Below are positions 1 through 8,724 of a stretch of DNA of 52,558 nucleotides, in pieces (the first letter of the stretch is position 1; every line of letters starts with the position of its first letter). The notes under the pieces were generated by a model. It saw nothing but the letters and a program-made list of their open reading frames with translations, had not been told where the DNA came from and did no database searches. The stretch covers positions 1-52,558 of the forward strand of contig NZ_JAUTXR010000111.1 of NCBI RefSeq assembly GCF_030658505.1, read 5' to 3'. Source of the stretch: Stenotrophomonas raiganjensis (SeqCode). GTDB taxonomy: Bacteria; Pseudomonadota; Gammaproteobacteria; Xanthomonadales; Xanthomonadaceae. The position numbers and the translations under genes are program-made.

Positions 1-26
1 GGCGCTGGAGGATCCGCCAACGCATT

Positions 27-1280
27 TCATTCCGGCGCCAGCTGGTCCATCCGTATCCGGTTGGCAAACAGCGAGAACGCCAGCATGCCGGCCAGGCCGT
101 TCGCCCGGCTCACCCAATGCGGCAGCCAGCGCGGTGGCTTCAGCACACCCGCTTCGAACAGCGGCGCGAACGCGATCGCATCGGCCAGGCTCATCTTGCC
201 GGCGAACAACCAACGGCAGACCTGCAGGCGATCCTCGGCCAGCATGTGGCGGAAGAACGTATGCACAGAGACCAGGCCGCGCAGGTACACCGTGTCCTTG
301 GTAAAGGCCAGGCCGCCACTGGGCGGTACCCCACGGAACACCCGTTGTGCCGAAGCGAAGCTCTCCTCGGCGTTCTGCCCGGCATCGCAGAAGTAGCGGA
401 ACACCTCGATGAAATCAGCACCTTCGCGCGCCATCGCGATCGCTTCTGTGCGCAGGCTGATGCGCTTCAGGCGTTCGATGTCGATGCTGCCGGTGATCTG
501 CTCGGCAAACGTCGCCAACCCTTCCTGGGTAGCGGTCACACGCGGCGACGACAATGCCAGGCTGGGCAGCACCGGCTGTTCGCGGCCATTCAATGCGGTC
601 AGCGAATGCACCAGCGCTTCATGGTGGAACAGCTGAGCGCGGTCATAGGCGCTGAAGCGCGCACTGGTGCGCAGGCGGATGCGGGTTGGGCCCGCGGCAG
701 CCTTGGACACCAGGTCCGGATCGAGCTGCACCTGGATGATGCGCGATTCGAAGAAGGCATCCAGGTCGTTCTGCAGCTGCAACTGCAGGGCAATGGCCGA
801 GACTGGCACCTGCTCCTCCGGCGCCAGCAGCTCGTGGTCCAGCTCGGCGGCGATCTGGATGAAGTGACGCGCCGCTTCGCGCGTGCTCGGGCCATTGCCC
901 GGCAACGGCTGCTCGGGCGCGCCGAACAGCTGCACCGAACAGGAATCGACGGCGGCCGTGCCCAGCCCTTCCAGCAGCTGCGCGGCCAGGTCCCAGCTCT
1001 GCGCCGATTGCCGTACGTAGTGGCCCAGCGGATGGCTGTCATCGCAGTCGGCGGCGATCGCAGCCAGCGCGCGACGTTCTTCGCTGAAGTCCAGCCGTGG
1101 GTAATCCACCTTCGGCAGCACTGGCTGGCCACGTGCCATGCTGTCCAGGAACGGGGCCTGCAGCGTGGCCGGCCAGCTGGTCAGGCCGAGCAGGCGGATG
1201 CCTCCCACGGCCTCGACCAGGCGCGCGTCGAGCGCTGCATGGTGGGCCACCTCACGGTCCAGCGTCGCGGTCGGTTCCAT
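27..1280 (-). CDS. QEGLA-motif (DUF1704) family protein, putative zinc peptidase
   Basis: A 417-residue protein recognised as the family annotated as 'flavohemoglobin expression-modulating QEGLA motif protein' (DUF1704). It has an HExxxH motif (HEALVH, about residues 220-225) followed by TQEGLATFAE (about 251-260), which carries the eponymous QEGLA. The family is related to the eukaryotic tubulin carboxypeptidase MATCAP, so a zinc-dependent peptidase fold is likely; the substrate is unknown. The ATG at 1280 is chosen because the frame upstream of it is filled by a GTAG palindrome and resembles no family N-terminus. It has no signal peptide and should be cytoplasmic. It is transcribed alone, in the same direction as rsgA but separated from it by the repeat pair. 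The link to flavohemoglobin is a name inherited from the family and is not supported by anything nearby. Confidence 0.85.
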   Translation of the reverse strand: MEPTATLDREVAHHAALDARLVEAVGGIRLLGLTSWPATLQAPFLDSMARGQPVLPKVDYPRLDFSEERRALAAIAADCDDSHPLGHYVRQSAQSWDLAAQLLEGLGTAAVDSCSVQLFGAPEQPLPGNGPSTREAARHFIQIAAELDHELLAPEEQVPVSAIALQLQLQNDLDAFFESRIIQVQLDPDLVSKAAAGPTRIRLRTSARFSAYDRAQLFHHEALVHSLTALNGREQPVLPSLALSSPRVTATQEGLATFAEQITGSIDIERLKRISLRTEAIAMAREGADFIEVFRYFCDAGQNAEESFASAQRVFRGVPPSGGLAFTKDTVYLRGLVSVHTFFRHMLAEDRLQVCRWLFAGKMSLADAIAFAPLFEAGVLKPPRWLPHWVSRANGLAGMLAFSLFANRIRMDQLAPE

Positions 1281-1323
1281 GGGCGGACTATAGCGCCCTG
1301 CCGTATCCGGCGCAGTGCGCCGC

Positions 1324-1397
1324 CGCCCGAGCATTGGCTCGGGCGCTACAAGGTGTCCCGGGATGCAACCGTTGTAGAGCCGAGCCCACGCTCGGCT
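1324..1397. repeat. Pair of GTAG (SMAG-type REP) palindromes in inverted orientation
   Basis: The left element has 9-base arms CGCCCGAGC (1324-1332) and GCTCGGGCG (1337-1345), followed by CTAC (1346-1349), so it reads as GTAG plus hairpin on the minus strand. The right element is GTAG (1374-1377) with arms AGCCGAGC and GCTCGGCT (1378-1397). They sit between rsgA and the QEGLA gene. GTAG followed by a stem-loop is the described signature of S. maltophilia SMAG elements. Confidence 0.85.
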
Positions 1398-1403
1398 GCA
1401 CTG

Positions 1404-2513
<1,110 letters not shown>

Positions 2514-2603
2514 TCTACCCGTGCCGGCGCCCTGCCAGCCCAGCAATGACGGGGCTGGCGCCCTTGCCATGCATTGCAGCAATTCCGGTAGGATGGAAGC
2601 CCC

Positions 2604-3902
2604 ATGCCTTCTGACGGCCCAGCTCCCATGTCCACCCACTCGCCCAAGCCCCTGGCCATCCGCGAGCGCCTTTCCGAAGTGCGCTACGAAATCCGCGGAG
2701 AGCTGGCCCGGCGAGCGCGGGAGCTGGAGGCGCAGGGCCGCAAGCTGATCAAGCTCAACATCGGCAATCCGGGCGCTTTCGGTTTCCGTGCACCCGAGCA
2801 CCTGCAACGCGCGATCGCCGACGATATGGGCCGCACCGACCCGTACACGCACCAGCAGGGCCTGCCGGTGGCGCGCGAAGCCATCGCGGCGTACTACGCC
2901 CGTCGCGGCGCGCCCGATGCCCACCCGGACCGCGTCTTCCTCGGCAACGGCGTCAGCGAGTTGATCGACCTGTCGCTGCGTGCACTGCTGAACCCCGGCG
3001 ACGAAGTGCTGGTGCCTTCGCCCGACTACCCGCTGTGGTCAGCCTCGACCATCCTCAACGATGGCCGGCCGGTGTACTACCGCTGCGCACCGGAAAACGG
3101 CTTCCAGCCGGATCCGAGCGAGATCGAGACGCTGGTCTCGTCGCGCACCCGCGCCATCGTGCTGATCAACCCGAACAACCCCAGCGGCGCCAGCTATCCG
3201 CGCGAACTGCTGGAGCGCGTGGTGGAGATCGCGCGCCGCCACAACCTGCTGCTGCTGGTCGATGAGATCTACGACCAGATCCTGTACGACGACGCGGTGT
3301 TCCAGCCGGTCGCGCCGCTGGCCGGCGACCATCCGTGCCTGACCTTCAGCGGCCTGAGCAAGGTGCACCGCGCCTGCGGCTGGCGCGTGGGCTGGGCCCA
3401 CCTCAGCGGCGACGACGCCCGCTTGGGTGACTTCCGCGCGGCGCTGGACCTGCTCGGCGCGCTGCGCCTGTGCGCCAACGTGCCGGGCCAGTACGCCATC
3501 GAGGCGGCGGTGAACGGCCCGGACACCATCTCCGGGCTGTGCACCCCGGGTGGCCGCCTGTATGAAACCCGCCGCGCGGTGATCGAGGCCTGCGAAGCCA
3601 GCGAGCACCTGTCGCTGGTCGCCCCGGCCGGCGCGCTGTACGCGTTCCCGGCCGTGGTCGGCGCCGCTGCCAAGGGCTTCGACGACCACGATTTCGCGCT
3701 GGACCTGATGAACAACGAAGGTGTGCTGGTGGTGCCGGGCTCAAGCTTCAACGTGCCCTACCGCCATCATTTCCGCGTGACCCTGATGCCGGAAGCCTCG
3801 GTGATGCGCGATGTGTTCGCCCGCATCGACCGTGTGCTGGCGCGCCGTGCCGAGGATGCGACCAAGGTCGTTCCGCTGAAGCCTCGCCGCTCGGTGGCCT
3901 GA
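2604..3902 (+). CDS. alaA: PLP-dependent aminotransferase, AlaA (glutamate-pyruvate) type
   Basis: A fold-type I aminotransferase of 432 residues. The segment KLIKLNIGNPGAFGF matches the N-terminal signature of the AlaA/YfbQ group, which makes alanine from pyruvate with glutamate as amino donor. Further family signatures are NPNNPSG (substrate/PLP loop), DEIYDQI (the Asp that contacts the PLP pyridine nitrogen) and FSGLSKVHRACGWRVGW with the Schiff-base lysine near residue 253. AGGATGGAAG lies just upstream of the ATG at 2604, which supports this start over the internal ATG at 2628. The GDSL hydrolase gene follows after three bases, so the two are probably cotranscribed. Substrate specificity is inferred from the family. 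Confidence 0.9.
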   Translation: MPSDGPAPMSTHSPKPLAIRERLSEVRYEIRGELARRARELEAQGRKLIKLNIGNPGAFGFRAPEHLQRAIADDMGRTDPYTHQQGLPVAREAIAAYYARRGAPDAHPDRVFLGNGVSELIDLSLRALLNPGDEVLVPSPDYPLWSASTILNDGRPVYYRCAPENGFQPDPSEIETLVSSRTRAIVLINPNNPSGASYPRELLERVVEIARRHNLLLLVDEIYDQILYDDAVFQPVAPLAGDHPCLTFSGLSKVHRACGWRVGWAHLSGDDARLGDFRAALDLLGALRLCANVPGQYAIEAAVNGPDTISGLCTPGGRLYETRRAVIEACEASEHLSLVAPAGALYAFPAVVGAAAKGFDDHDFALDLMNNEGVLVVPGSSFNVPYRHHFRVTLMPEASVMRDVFARIDRVLARRAEDATKVVPLKPRRSVA

Positions 3903-3905
3903 GCC

Positions 3906-4523
3906 GTGGCGTTGTCCTACCTGGCGCTGGGCGATTCGTACACCATCGGCGAAGCGGTTGCCATCGAAGGCCGCTGGCCACACCAGTTGGCTGCCGCGCT
4001 GCGCGCACAGGGCGTGGCGCTGGCCGATCCGCAGACCATAGCGACCACCGGCTGGACGACCGACGAGCTCGATGCCGGTATCGACGCGGCCGCGCCGCAG
4101 GGCCCGTTCGATTTCGTCAGCCTGCTGATCGGCGTCAACAACCAGTACCGCGGCCGCCCCCTGGACGAGTACCGCCTCCAGTTCCAGGCCCTGCTACAGC
4201 GGGCGATCGGCTTCGCCGGCGGTGATGCTGGCCGCGTGCTGGTGCTGTCCTTCCCCGATTGGGGAGCGACCCCGTTCGGCGCCGGCAGTGGCCGCGACCT
4301 GGCCGCGATCGAGATCGAGACCGACGAATTCAACGCCGCCGCCGAAGTGATCAGCACCAAGCAGGGCGTGGCCTTCGTCGACATCACCGATATCAGCCGC
4401 GCCCAGGGTGAAGACCCGACGATGATCGCCGAAGACGGCCTGCATCCTTCAGCGCGGATGTACGCGTTGTGGAGCGCGCGCGCCCTGCCGGTCGCCACAC
4501 ACCTGCTTGGCGGCACGGACTGA
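3906..4523 (+). CDS. SGNH/GDSL-family hydrolase
   Basis: A 205-residue SGNH hydrolase. The GDSY block near the N-terminus gives the nucleophilic serine (about residue 11), GVNNQYRG (around residue 79) supplies the block III Asn, and EDGLHPS near residue 178 supplies the Asp/His pair. Such enzymes are esterases, lipases or acylhydrolases acting on varied esters; the substrate cannot be read from the sequence. No signal peptide is visible, so it is probably cytoplasmic. It starts at a GTG three bases after the aminotransferase stop, consistent with translational coupling, and is followed closely by a methyltransferase gene. Confidence 0.85.
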   Translation: MALSYLALGDSYTIGEAVAIEGRWPHQLAAALRAQGVALADPQTIATTGWTTDELDAGIDAAAPQGPFDFVSLLIGVNNQYRGRPLDEYRLQFQALLQRAIGFAGGDAGRVLVLSFPDWGATPFGAGSGRDLAAIEIETDEFNAAAEVISTKQGVAFVDITDISRAQGEDPTMIAEDGLHPSARMYALWSARALPVATHLLGGTD

Positions 4524-4527
4524 GGCG

Positions 4528-5247
4528 ATGGACGGCACGCCACGGAACGGCCCGCCCCTGCCCTGTGCTCCCCTGACGGCCCCGCAGGCCCGCCTGATCG
4601 CCGAAGCGTTCCGGCCGGCGCAGGCCTGGGGCAGCCGCCGCGATTACTACTACACCCGTGGCAAGCTCGGCAGCGATCCGCTGTATGACGGCGTCCTGCA
4701 GCATCTTCCTGACGATGGGCAGCCGGTGCTGGACCTGGGCTGCGGACTGGGCCTGTTCGCCCACGTGCTGCGCCAGCGCGGCGGTACCCAGCGCTACCTC
4801 GGCGTGGACGTGGATGCCGGCAAGATCAGCCGCGCGCGGTGCGCCGCCGCCGGCCTGCACGAGGTGCACTTCGACTGCGTGGACGTGCAGGCGCCGCTGC
4901 CGGCGCAGGCCGGGCACGTCCTGCTGCTGGATGTACTGCAGTACCTGGATGCGGGCGCACAGCAGGCACTGCTGCGCGCGGCCAGCGCACAAGTGGCGCC
5001 CGGCGGCTGCCTGCTGCTGCGCACGCCGCTGGCCACCGGCGATGGACGCGACCGCACCACGCGGGTGGCGGACCGGCTGGCATGGCTGGTCGGCTGGATG
5101 GGCACCCGGCCGCGCCACTACCCCGATCCGCACGTGCTGCAGAGGACGCTGGCCGAAGCAGGATTGCAGGTGGCGGCGCCACGCCCCCTGCATGGGCGCA
5201 CGCCCTTCAACAGCTGGCTGCTGGTGGCCGAACGCCTTGAGGTGTAG
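4528..5247 (+). CDS. Class I SAM-dependent methyltransferase
   Basis: A 239-residue Rossmann-fold methyltransferase. Motif I is VLDLGCGLGLF, followed by YLGVDVD for the acidic residue that binds the ribose of S-adenosylmethionine, and HVLLLDVLQYLD as the motif IV region. The substrate is unknown. The ATG at 4528, four bases after the GDSL hydrolase stop, is preferred to a TTG at 4507 that would overlap it; the three genes from 2604 to 5247 look like one operon. Its TAG stop is the last three bases of the GTAG that opens a SMAG palindrome, so the element marks the exact end of the frame. Confidence 0.85.
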   Translation: MDGTPRNGPPLPCAPLTAPQARLIAEAFRPAQAWGSRRDYYYTRGKLGSDPLYDGVLQHLPDDGQPVLDLGCGLGLFAHVLRQRGGTQRYLGVDVDAGKISRARCAAAGLHEVHFDCVDVQAPLPAQAGHVLLLDVLQYLDAGAQQALLRAASAQVAPGGCLLLRTPLATGDGRDRTTRVADRLAWLVGWMGTRPRHYPDPHVLQRTLAEAGLQVAAPRPLHGRTPFNSWLLVAERLEV

Positions 5248-5373
5248 AGCCGAGCCCACGCTCGGCTGCTCTCCGACGCTTTCCGGCGCTACGCACCGCC
5301 GCCCGAGCATCGGCTCGGGCGCTACAGGATGGCCGCCCGCCTCTGTAGAGCCGAGCCCACGCTCGGCTGCTAC
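5244..5373. repeat. Cluster of three GTAG (SMAG-type REP) palindromes
   Basis: Three elements fill the gap between two convergent genes. The first is GTAG 5244-5247 with arms 5248-5255 and 5260-5267. The second is on the minus strand, arms 5300-5308 and 5313-5321 with CTAC at 5322-5325. The third is GTAG 5345-5348 with arms 5349-5356 and 5361-5368, closing with CTAC at 5370-5373. The first and third share the stem AGCCGAGC also present at 1378. The outer GTAG/CTAC tetramers contain the TAG stop codons of both flanking genes. The cluster may also act as a bidirectional terminator. Confidence 0.9.
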
Positions 5374-6164
5374 AGAACCGGCAGCCGTGCCTTCAGCCCA
5401 CGCTCGTCCAGCGCCTGCAGCACGCGCTCGATGATCACCAGATTGTGGCCGTGGGCAGCACCTTCGTGCAGCAGCACGATGGCGCCCGGTTGCAGGTCAG
5501 GCAGCAGCCGCGCCAGCACGCCGTCCGGGGTGCAGCCCACGCCGTCGTAGCCGCGCGCACTCCAGCCCACGCGAGCCAGCCCCAACCGCCGCAGCACCGG
5601 TGCCACGAATGGATTGGTCATGCCCACCACCGAGCGGTACCAGCGCACCGGATGGCCACTCAGCGCCTGCAGCGCATGCTGGCAGCCTTCGATCTCGGCG
5701 CGCATCGCAGCCGGGCCCAGCCGCCAGAAACGCGCCTGCGGGTGGTGGAGGCTGTGATTTCCCAGGTCGTGGCCGCGGCGCAGGATCTCGGCCACCAGTT
5801 CCGGCTGCGCCACGGCACGCGCCCCCACCAGGAAGAAGGTTGCACGTGCCTGGTGACGATCCAGCAGGTCCAGCACGGCGCGGGTTTCCGGGCTGGGGCC
5901 GTCATCGATCGTCAGCCACACCGTGTTGCCAGCGTCCGGCACCCGGCTCAGCACCGGCGCGTAGAAGCGGCTGTTGGGCAGGAACACCGGCACCATGAAC
6001 AACGCGTGGCTGGCCACCATCAGCGGCAGCCCCCAGTGCCAGCCGGCCAGGGCCCAGGTCAGGATCACGGCCAGCTGCGACGCCACCAGCCAGGGCAGCC
6101 AGCGCCAGGGGCGGGCCGGGATGCGATGCAATGTTCCTGCGTTGCTCATCCCCCATGATGCCAT
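5370..6164 (-). CDS. Membrane-anchored polysaccharide deacetylase (NodB domain)
   Basis: A carbohydrate esterase family 4 protein of 264 residues. Two hydrophobic segments (about residues 22-41 and 44-62) precede the NodB domain, so the catalytic part is probably held at the inner membrane. NodB motifs are visible: TIDDGPSPET (Asp 87 and 88), GNHSLHHP with the metal-binding HxxxH-type pair, YRSVVG in place of the usual RPPY, and LLHEG near the C-terminus. Such enzymes remove N- or O-acetyl groups from polysaccharides or peptidoglycan; the substrate is not evident. The start is uncertain: ATG at 6164 or ATG at 6149, neither with a strong ribosome-binding site. The stop codon lies inside the CTAC of a SMAG element. 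Confidence 0.85.
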   Translation of the reverse strand: MASWGMSNAGTLHRIPARPWRWLPWLVASQLAVILTWALAGWHWGLPLMVASHALFMVPVFLPNSRFYAPVLSRVPDAGNTVWLTIDDGPSPETRAVLDLLDRHQARATFFLVGARAVAQPELVAEILRRGHDLGNHSLHHPQARFWRLGPAAMRAEIEGCQHALQALSGHPVRWYRSVVGMTNPFVAPVLRRLGLARVGWSARGYDGVGCTPDGVLARLLPDLQPGAIVLLHEGAAHGHNLVIIERVLQALDERGLKARLPVL

Positions 6165-6208
6165 GAGGGTTAGAATCGATGATTCGAATTCCCGGAACCC
6201 CGACGTCC

Positions 6209-7135
6209 ATGTCCCTCGATCCCGCCCTGCGTTCGCGCATCGAATCCATCCTCAACGCCAACCGCGTCGTGCTGTTCATGAAGGGCCAGCCGTCGATGCC
6301 GCAGTGCGGTTTCTCGGCCAAGGCCGTGGGCGCCCTGCAGGACCTGGGCGTCGAGTTCGCCCACGTCAACGTGCTGGCCGACCAGGAAATCCGCGAAGGC
6401 ATCAAGGCCTACGGCGACTGGCCGACCATCCCGCAGCTGTACATCGACGGCGAGCTGGTCGGCGGCAGCGACATCGTGCTGCAGATGGCCGCCAGCGGCG
6501 AGCTGAGCAGCGTGCTGGGCCTGGCCGCACCGGACCGCACCCCGCCGAGCATCACCGTCACCCCGGCCGCTGTGGAAATGCTCAAGGGCGCGCTCGCCGA
6601 CGCCCCGGGCGCTGCCCTGCAGCTGACCATCGACGCCGGCTTCCAGCCGAACTTCCAGCTGGCCCCTCATGACGAAGGCGCCATCGCTGCCGAGTCCAAT
6701 GGCCTGCGCGTGCAGTTCGACCTGGCCAGCGCCCGTCGCGCCAACGGCATCACCATCGACTGGGTGGACGACATCCGCGGCAAGGGCCTGGCGATCGACA
6801 ATCCGAACGCGCCCAAGCCGGTGCAGGAAATCAGCGTGCGCGATGCCGACGACCTGGTGCGCGCCGGCAACATCACCCTGGTGGACGTGCGCCCGGCCGA
6901 CGAGCGTGAAATCGCCGCCGTGGGCGTACCGTTCAAGACCTTCGACGGCAACGGCCGCGCCGCGCTGGAAGCCCTGCCGAAGGACACCGCACTGGCCTTC
7001 ATGTGCCACCACGGTGGCCGCAGCGCGCAGGCCGCCGAGCAGTTCCGTGCCCTGGGCTTCACCAAGGTGTTCAACGTGACCGGCGGCATCAACGCCTGGT
7101 CGGAAGACGTCGACAACGGCGTGCCGAAGTACTGA
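6209..7135 (+). CDS. Grx4-type monothiol glutaredoxin fused to an A-type-like and a rhodanese domain
   Basis: A three-domain protein of 308 residues. Residues 1-105 are a monothiol glutaredoxin with the CGFS active site (Cys33) and the WPTIPQLYIDGELVGGSD segment that binds glutathione and a bridging [2Fe-2S] cluster. Residues about 112-205 resemble an A-type Fe-S carrier (HesB/IscA), ending in the typical GITIDWVDD and NPNAPKP blocks, but contain no cysteine, so this domain cannot bind a cluster in the usual way. Residues about 210-305 are a rhodanese domain with an active loop CHHGGRS. A role in Fe-S cluster trafficking or sulfur handling is inferred. The ATG at 6209 is chosen because the glutaredoxin domain begins there. 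It is convergent with the DUF924 gene across a long perfect hairpin. Confidence 0.9.
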   Translation: MSLDPALRSRIESILNANRVVLFMKGQPSMPQCGFSAKAVGALQDLGVEFAHVNVLADQEIREGIKAYGDWPTIPQLYIDGELVGGSDIVLQMAASGELSSVLGLAAPDRTPPSITVTPAAVEMLKGALADAPGAALQLTIDAGFQPNFQLAPHDEGAIAAESNGLRVQFDLASARRANGITIDWVDDIRGKGLAIDNPNAPKPVQEISVRDADDLVRAGNITLVDVRPADEREIAAVGVPFKTFDGNGRAALEALPKDTALAFMCHHGGRSAQAAEQFRALGFTKVFNVTGGINAWSEDVDNGVPKY

Positions 7136-7143
7136 TCGGCACT

Positions 7144-7211
7144 GAAAAAGGGGACGGAGGGGATTAAGTCGTTTTGCCACAAACGACTTAATCCCCTCCG
7201 TCCCCTTTTTC
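7144..7211. repeat. Perfect 31-base inverted repeat between convergent genes, terminator-like
   Basis: Arms 7144-7174 and 7181-7211 are exactly complementary around a six-base loop (TGCCAC). The stem contains GGGGACGGAGGGGATTAAGT and both ends carry a run of five A or T, so it would form a strong rho-independent-like terminator in either direction for the genes on each side. The right arm ends one base before the stop codon of the DUF924 gene. The stem differs from the GTAG elements and is far longer than a normal terminator, which suggests a mobile repeat family. Confidence 0.85.
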
Positions 7212-7751
7212 TTACCCGGCGAAACCGCCTTCGGCCAGGTAGTCCAGTTCCTCCGGCGAGGGAATGCGCCCCAGCACCGCGTTGCGGTGCGGGAAACGGC
7301 CGAAGCGGCGGATGATGTCGCGGTGCAGTTCGGCGTACTGCAGGTATTCCTTGTCACCCAGCACATCGAACATCGCCACCGAACGATCCTGGTCCAGCGG
7401 ATCCTCGGAGTGCTCGAACGGCAGGTAGATGAAGGCGCGGAGCTTCGGCACCAGCTGCAGGTCCAGGCCTTCCTCGATGGCACGCATGGCGTAGTGCCTG
7501 GCCAGGCCATCGGTGGCGTAGGAATGGGCACTGCCGCGGAAGCAGTTGCGCGGGAACTGGTCCAGCAGCAGCATCAGCGCCAACGCCCCTTCGGCGCTGC
7601 CCAGCCAATGCTCGCGCGCGCGCGAAGCCGCGGCGAAATGCTCATCCAGAAACAACTGGCGGAACTGCGCGTCGAACGCATCGTCGCGGGCGAACCACTT
7701 TGCAGGGCCCGCCTCCTTCCAGAATTCCACCACTTGCGCGGCAACGTCCAT
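7212..7751 (-). CDS. DUF924 family protein
   Basis: A 179-residue cytoplasmic protein recognised as DUF924 (a TPR-like helical fold). The family signatures are VVEFWKEAGPAKWF at the N-terminus, LLLDQFPRNCFRG in the middle, and the C-terminal FPHRNAVLGR. The biochemical function of the family is unknown. ATG at 7751 is preferred, with GGGAGTAGG upstream; a GTG one codon earlier is possible. It lies 43 bases downstream of the AMP nucleosidase gene on the same strand, so it may be the second gene of that transcript. Confidence 0.85.
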   Translation of the reverse strand: MDVAAQVVEFWKEAGPAKWFARDDAFDAQFRQLFLDEHFAAASRAREHWLGSAEGALALMLLLDQFPRNCFRGSAHSYATDGLARHYAMRAIEEGLDLQLVPKLRAFIYLPFEHSEDPLDQDRSVAMFDVLGDKEYLQYAELHRDIIRRFGRFPHRNAVLGRIPSPEELDYLAEGGFAG

Positions 7752-7794
7752 CACCTACTCCCCAGGGCCGGCGCACCGCGCCAGGCCATCATCA

Positions 7795-8571
7795 TCATTC
7801 GTCGAAGCGCAGGTGGCGGACCGACTTGCCGTTGCGCCGGATAAGCTTAAGCGCCTCGATGCCGATCTGGATATGGTTTTCCACGAACTGGGAGCTGACC
7901 TTGGCGTCGGAGGCCTCGGTCTTGACCCCGTCGGGGATCATCGGCTGGTCCGAGACCAGCAGCAGGGCGCCGCTGGGAATGTGGTTGGCGAAGCCGGCGG
8001 CGAACACCGTGGCCGTTTCCATGTCGATGGCCATGCAGCGCATCGCGCGCAGGCGCTCCTTGAAGGCCTCGTCGTGCTCCCAGACCCGGCGGTTGGTGGT
8101 GTACACCGTGCCCGTCCAGTAGTCGTGGCCGAGGTCGCGGATCATGGTCGAAACCGCACGCTGCAGCGCGAACGCCGGCAGTGCCGGTACTTCCGGAGGC
8201 AGGTAGTCACCCGAGGTGCCCTCGCCGCGGATCGCCGCGATCGGCAGTACCAGGTCACCCAGCTGGTTCTTGCGCTTGAGGCCGCCGCACTTGCCCAGGA
8301 ACAGCACCGCCTTGGGCATCACCGCCGACAGCAGGTCCATGATGATCGCGGCATTGGGGCTGCCCATGCCGAAGTTGATCATGGTGATGCCATCGATGGT
8401 GGCGCTGGCCATCGGCCGGTCCAGGCCGATGATGGGCGCACCGGTCAGCTCGGAAAAGGTGTGCAGGTACCCGCCGAAGTTTGTCAGCAGGATGTGCTGG
8501 CCGAACTGGTCGAGGGGGACGCCGGTATAGCGCGGCAGCCAGTTGTCGACGATTTCCTGCTTGCTCTTCAT
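7795..8571 (-). CDS. amn: AMP nucleosidase, short form
   Basis: A 258-residue protein of the nucleoside phosphorylase fold. It carries NFGMGSPNAA and FLGKCGGL (phosphate/ribose region) and AIDMETATVFAAG, the Met-Glu block that binds ribose in this superfamily. AMP nucleosidase hydrolyses AMP to adenine and ribose 5-phosphate. The E. coli enzyme is about 480 residues and has an extra N-terminal regulatory domain. This protein corresponds to the catalytic domain only, a form also annotated as AMP nucleosidase in other bacteria. Loss of the regulatory domain suggests different control by ATP and phosphate (inference). Two direct repeats lie immediately upstream of its ATG. Confidence 0.85.
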   Translation of the reverse strand: MKSKQEIVDNWLPRYTGVPLDQFGQHILLTNFGGYLHTFSELTGAPIIGLDRPMASATIDGITMINFGMGSPNAAIIMDLLSAVMPKAVLFLGKCGGLKRKNQLGDLVLPIAAIRGEGTSGDYLPPEVPALPAFALQRAVSTMIRDLGHDYWTGTVYTTNRRVWEHDEAFKERLRAMRCMAIDMETATVFAAGFANHIPSGALLLVSDQPMIPDGVKTEASDAKVSSQFVENHIQIGIEALKLIRRNGKSVRHLRFDE

Positions 8572-8575
8572 GGTT

Positions 8576-8601
8576 GGGGACCGGTACGGCGGGGGACCGG
8601 T
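8576..8601. promoter_or_regulatory. Direct repeat GGGGACCGGT x2 upstream of the AMP nucleosidase gene
   Basis: Two exact copies of GGGGACCGGT (8576-8585 and 8592-8601) are spaced 16 bases start to start, and the first is four bases from the AMP nucleosidase start codon. Each half contains the palindromic core ACCGGT. This could be a regulator site or a leader feature; no known regulator is recognised. Confidence 0.35.
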
Positions 8602-8724
8602 TATTTTCGGCCAGCCGAGCGGTGCCGTCGAGCCGCCATCGACCAGCCTGTGAAGAAGGTCACTTGGCAGCGCGCCGCGGCCCGGCTAGCGTCGGCGGCT
8701 GGATCACGCCGCGAGGGAAACTGC

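Noticed and set aside
7546..8724. N-terminal extension of the first amidohydrolase by about 390 codons
   Set aside because: The extension is antisense to the DUF924 and AMP nucleosidase genes, while the ATG at 8725 begins a normal signal peptide.
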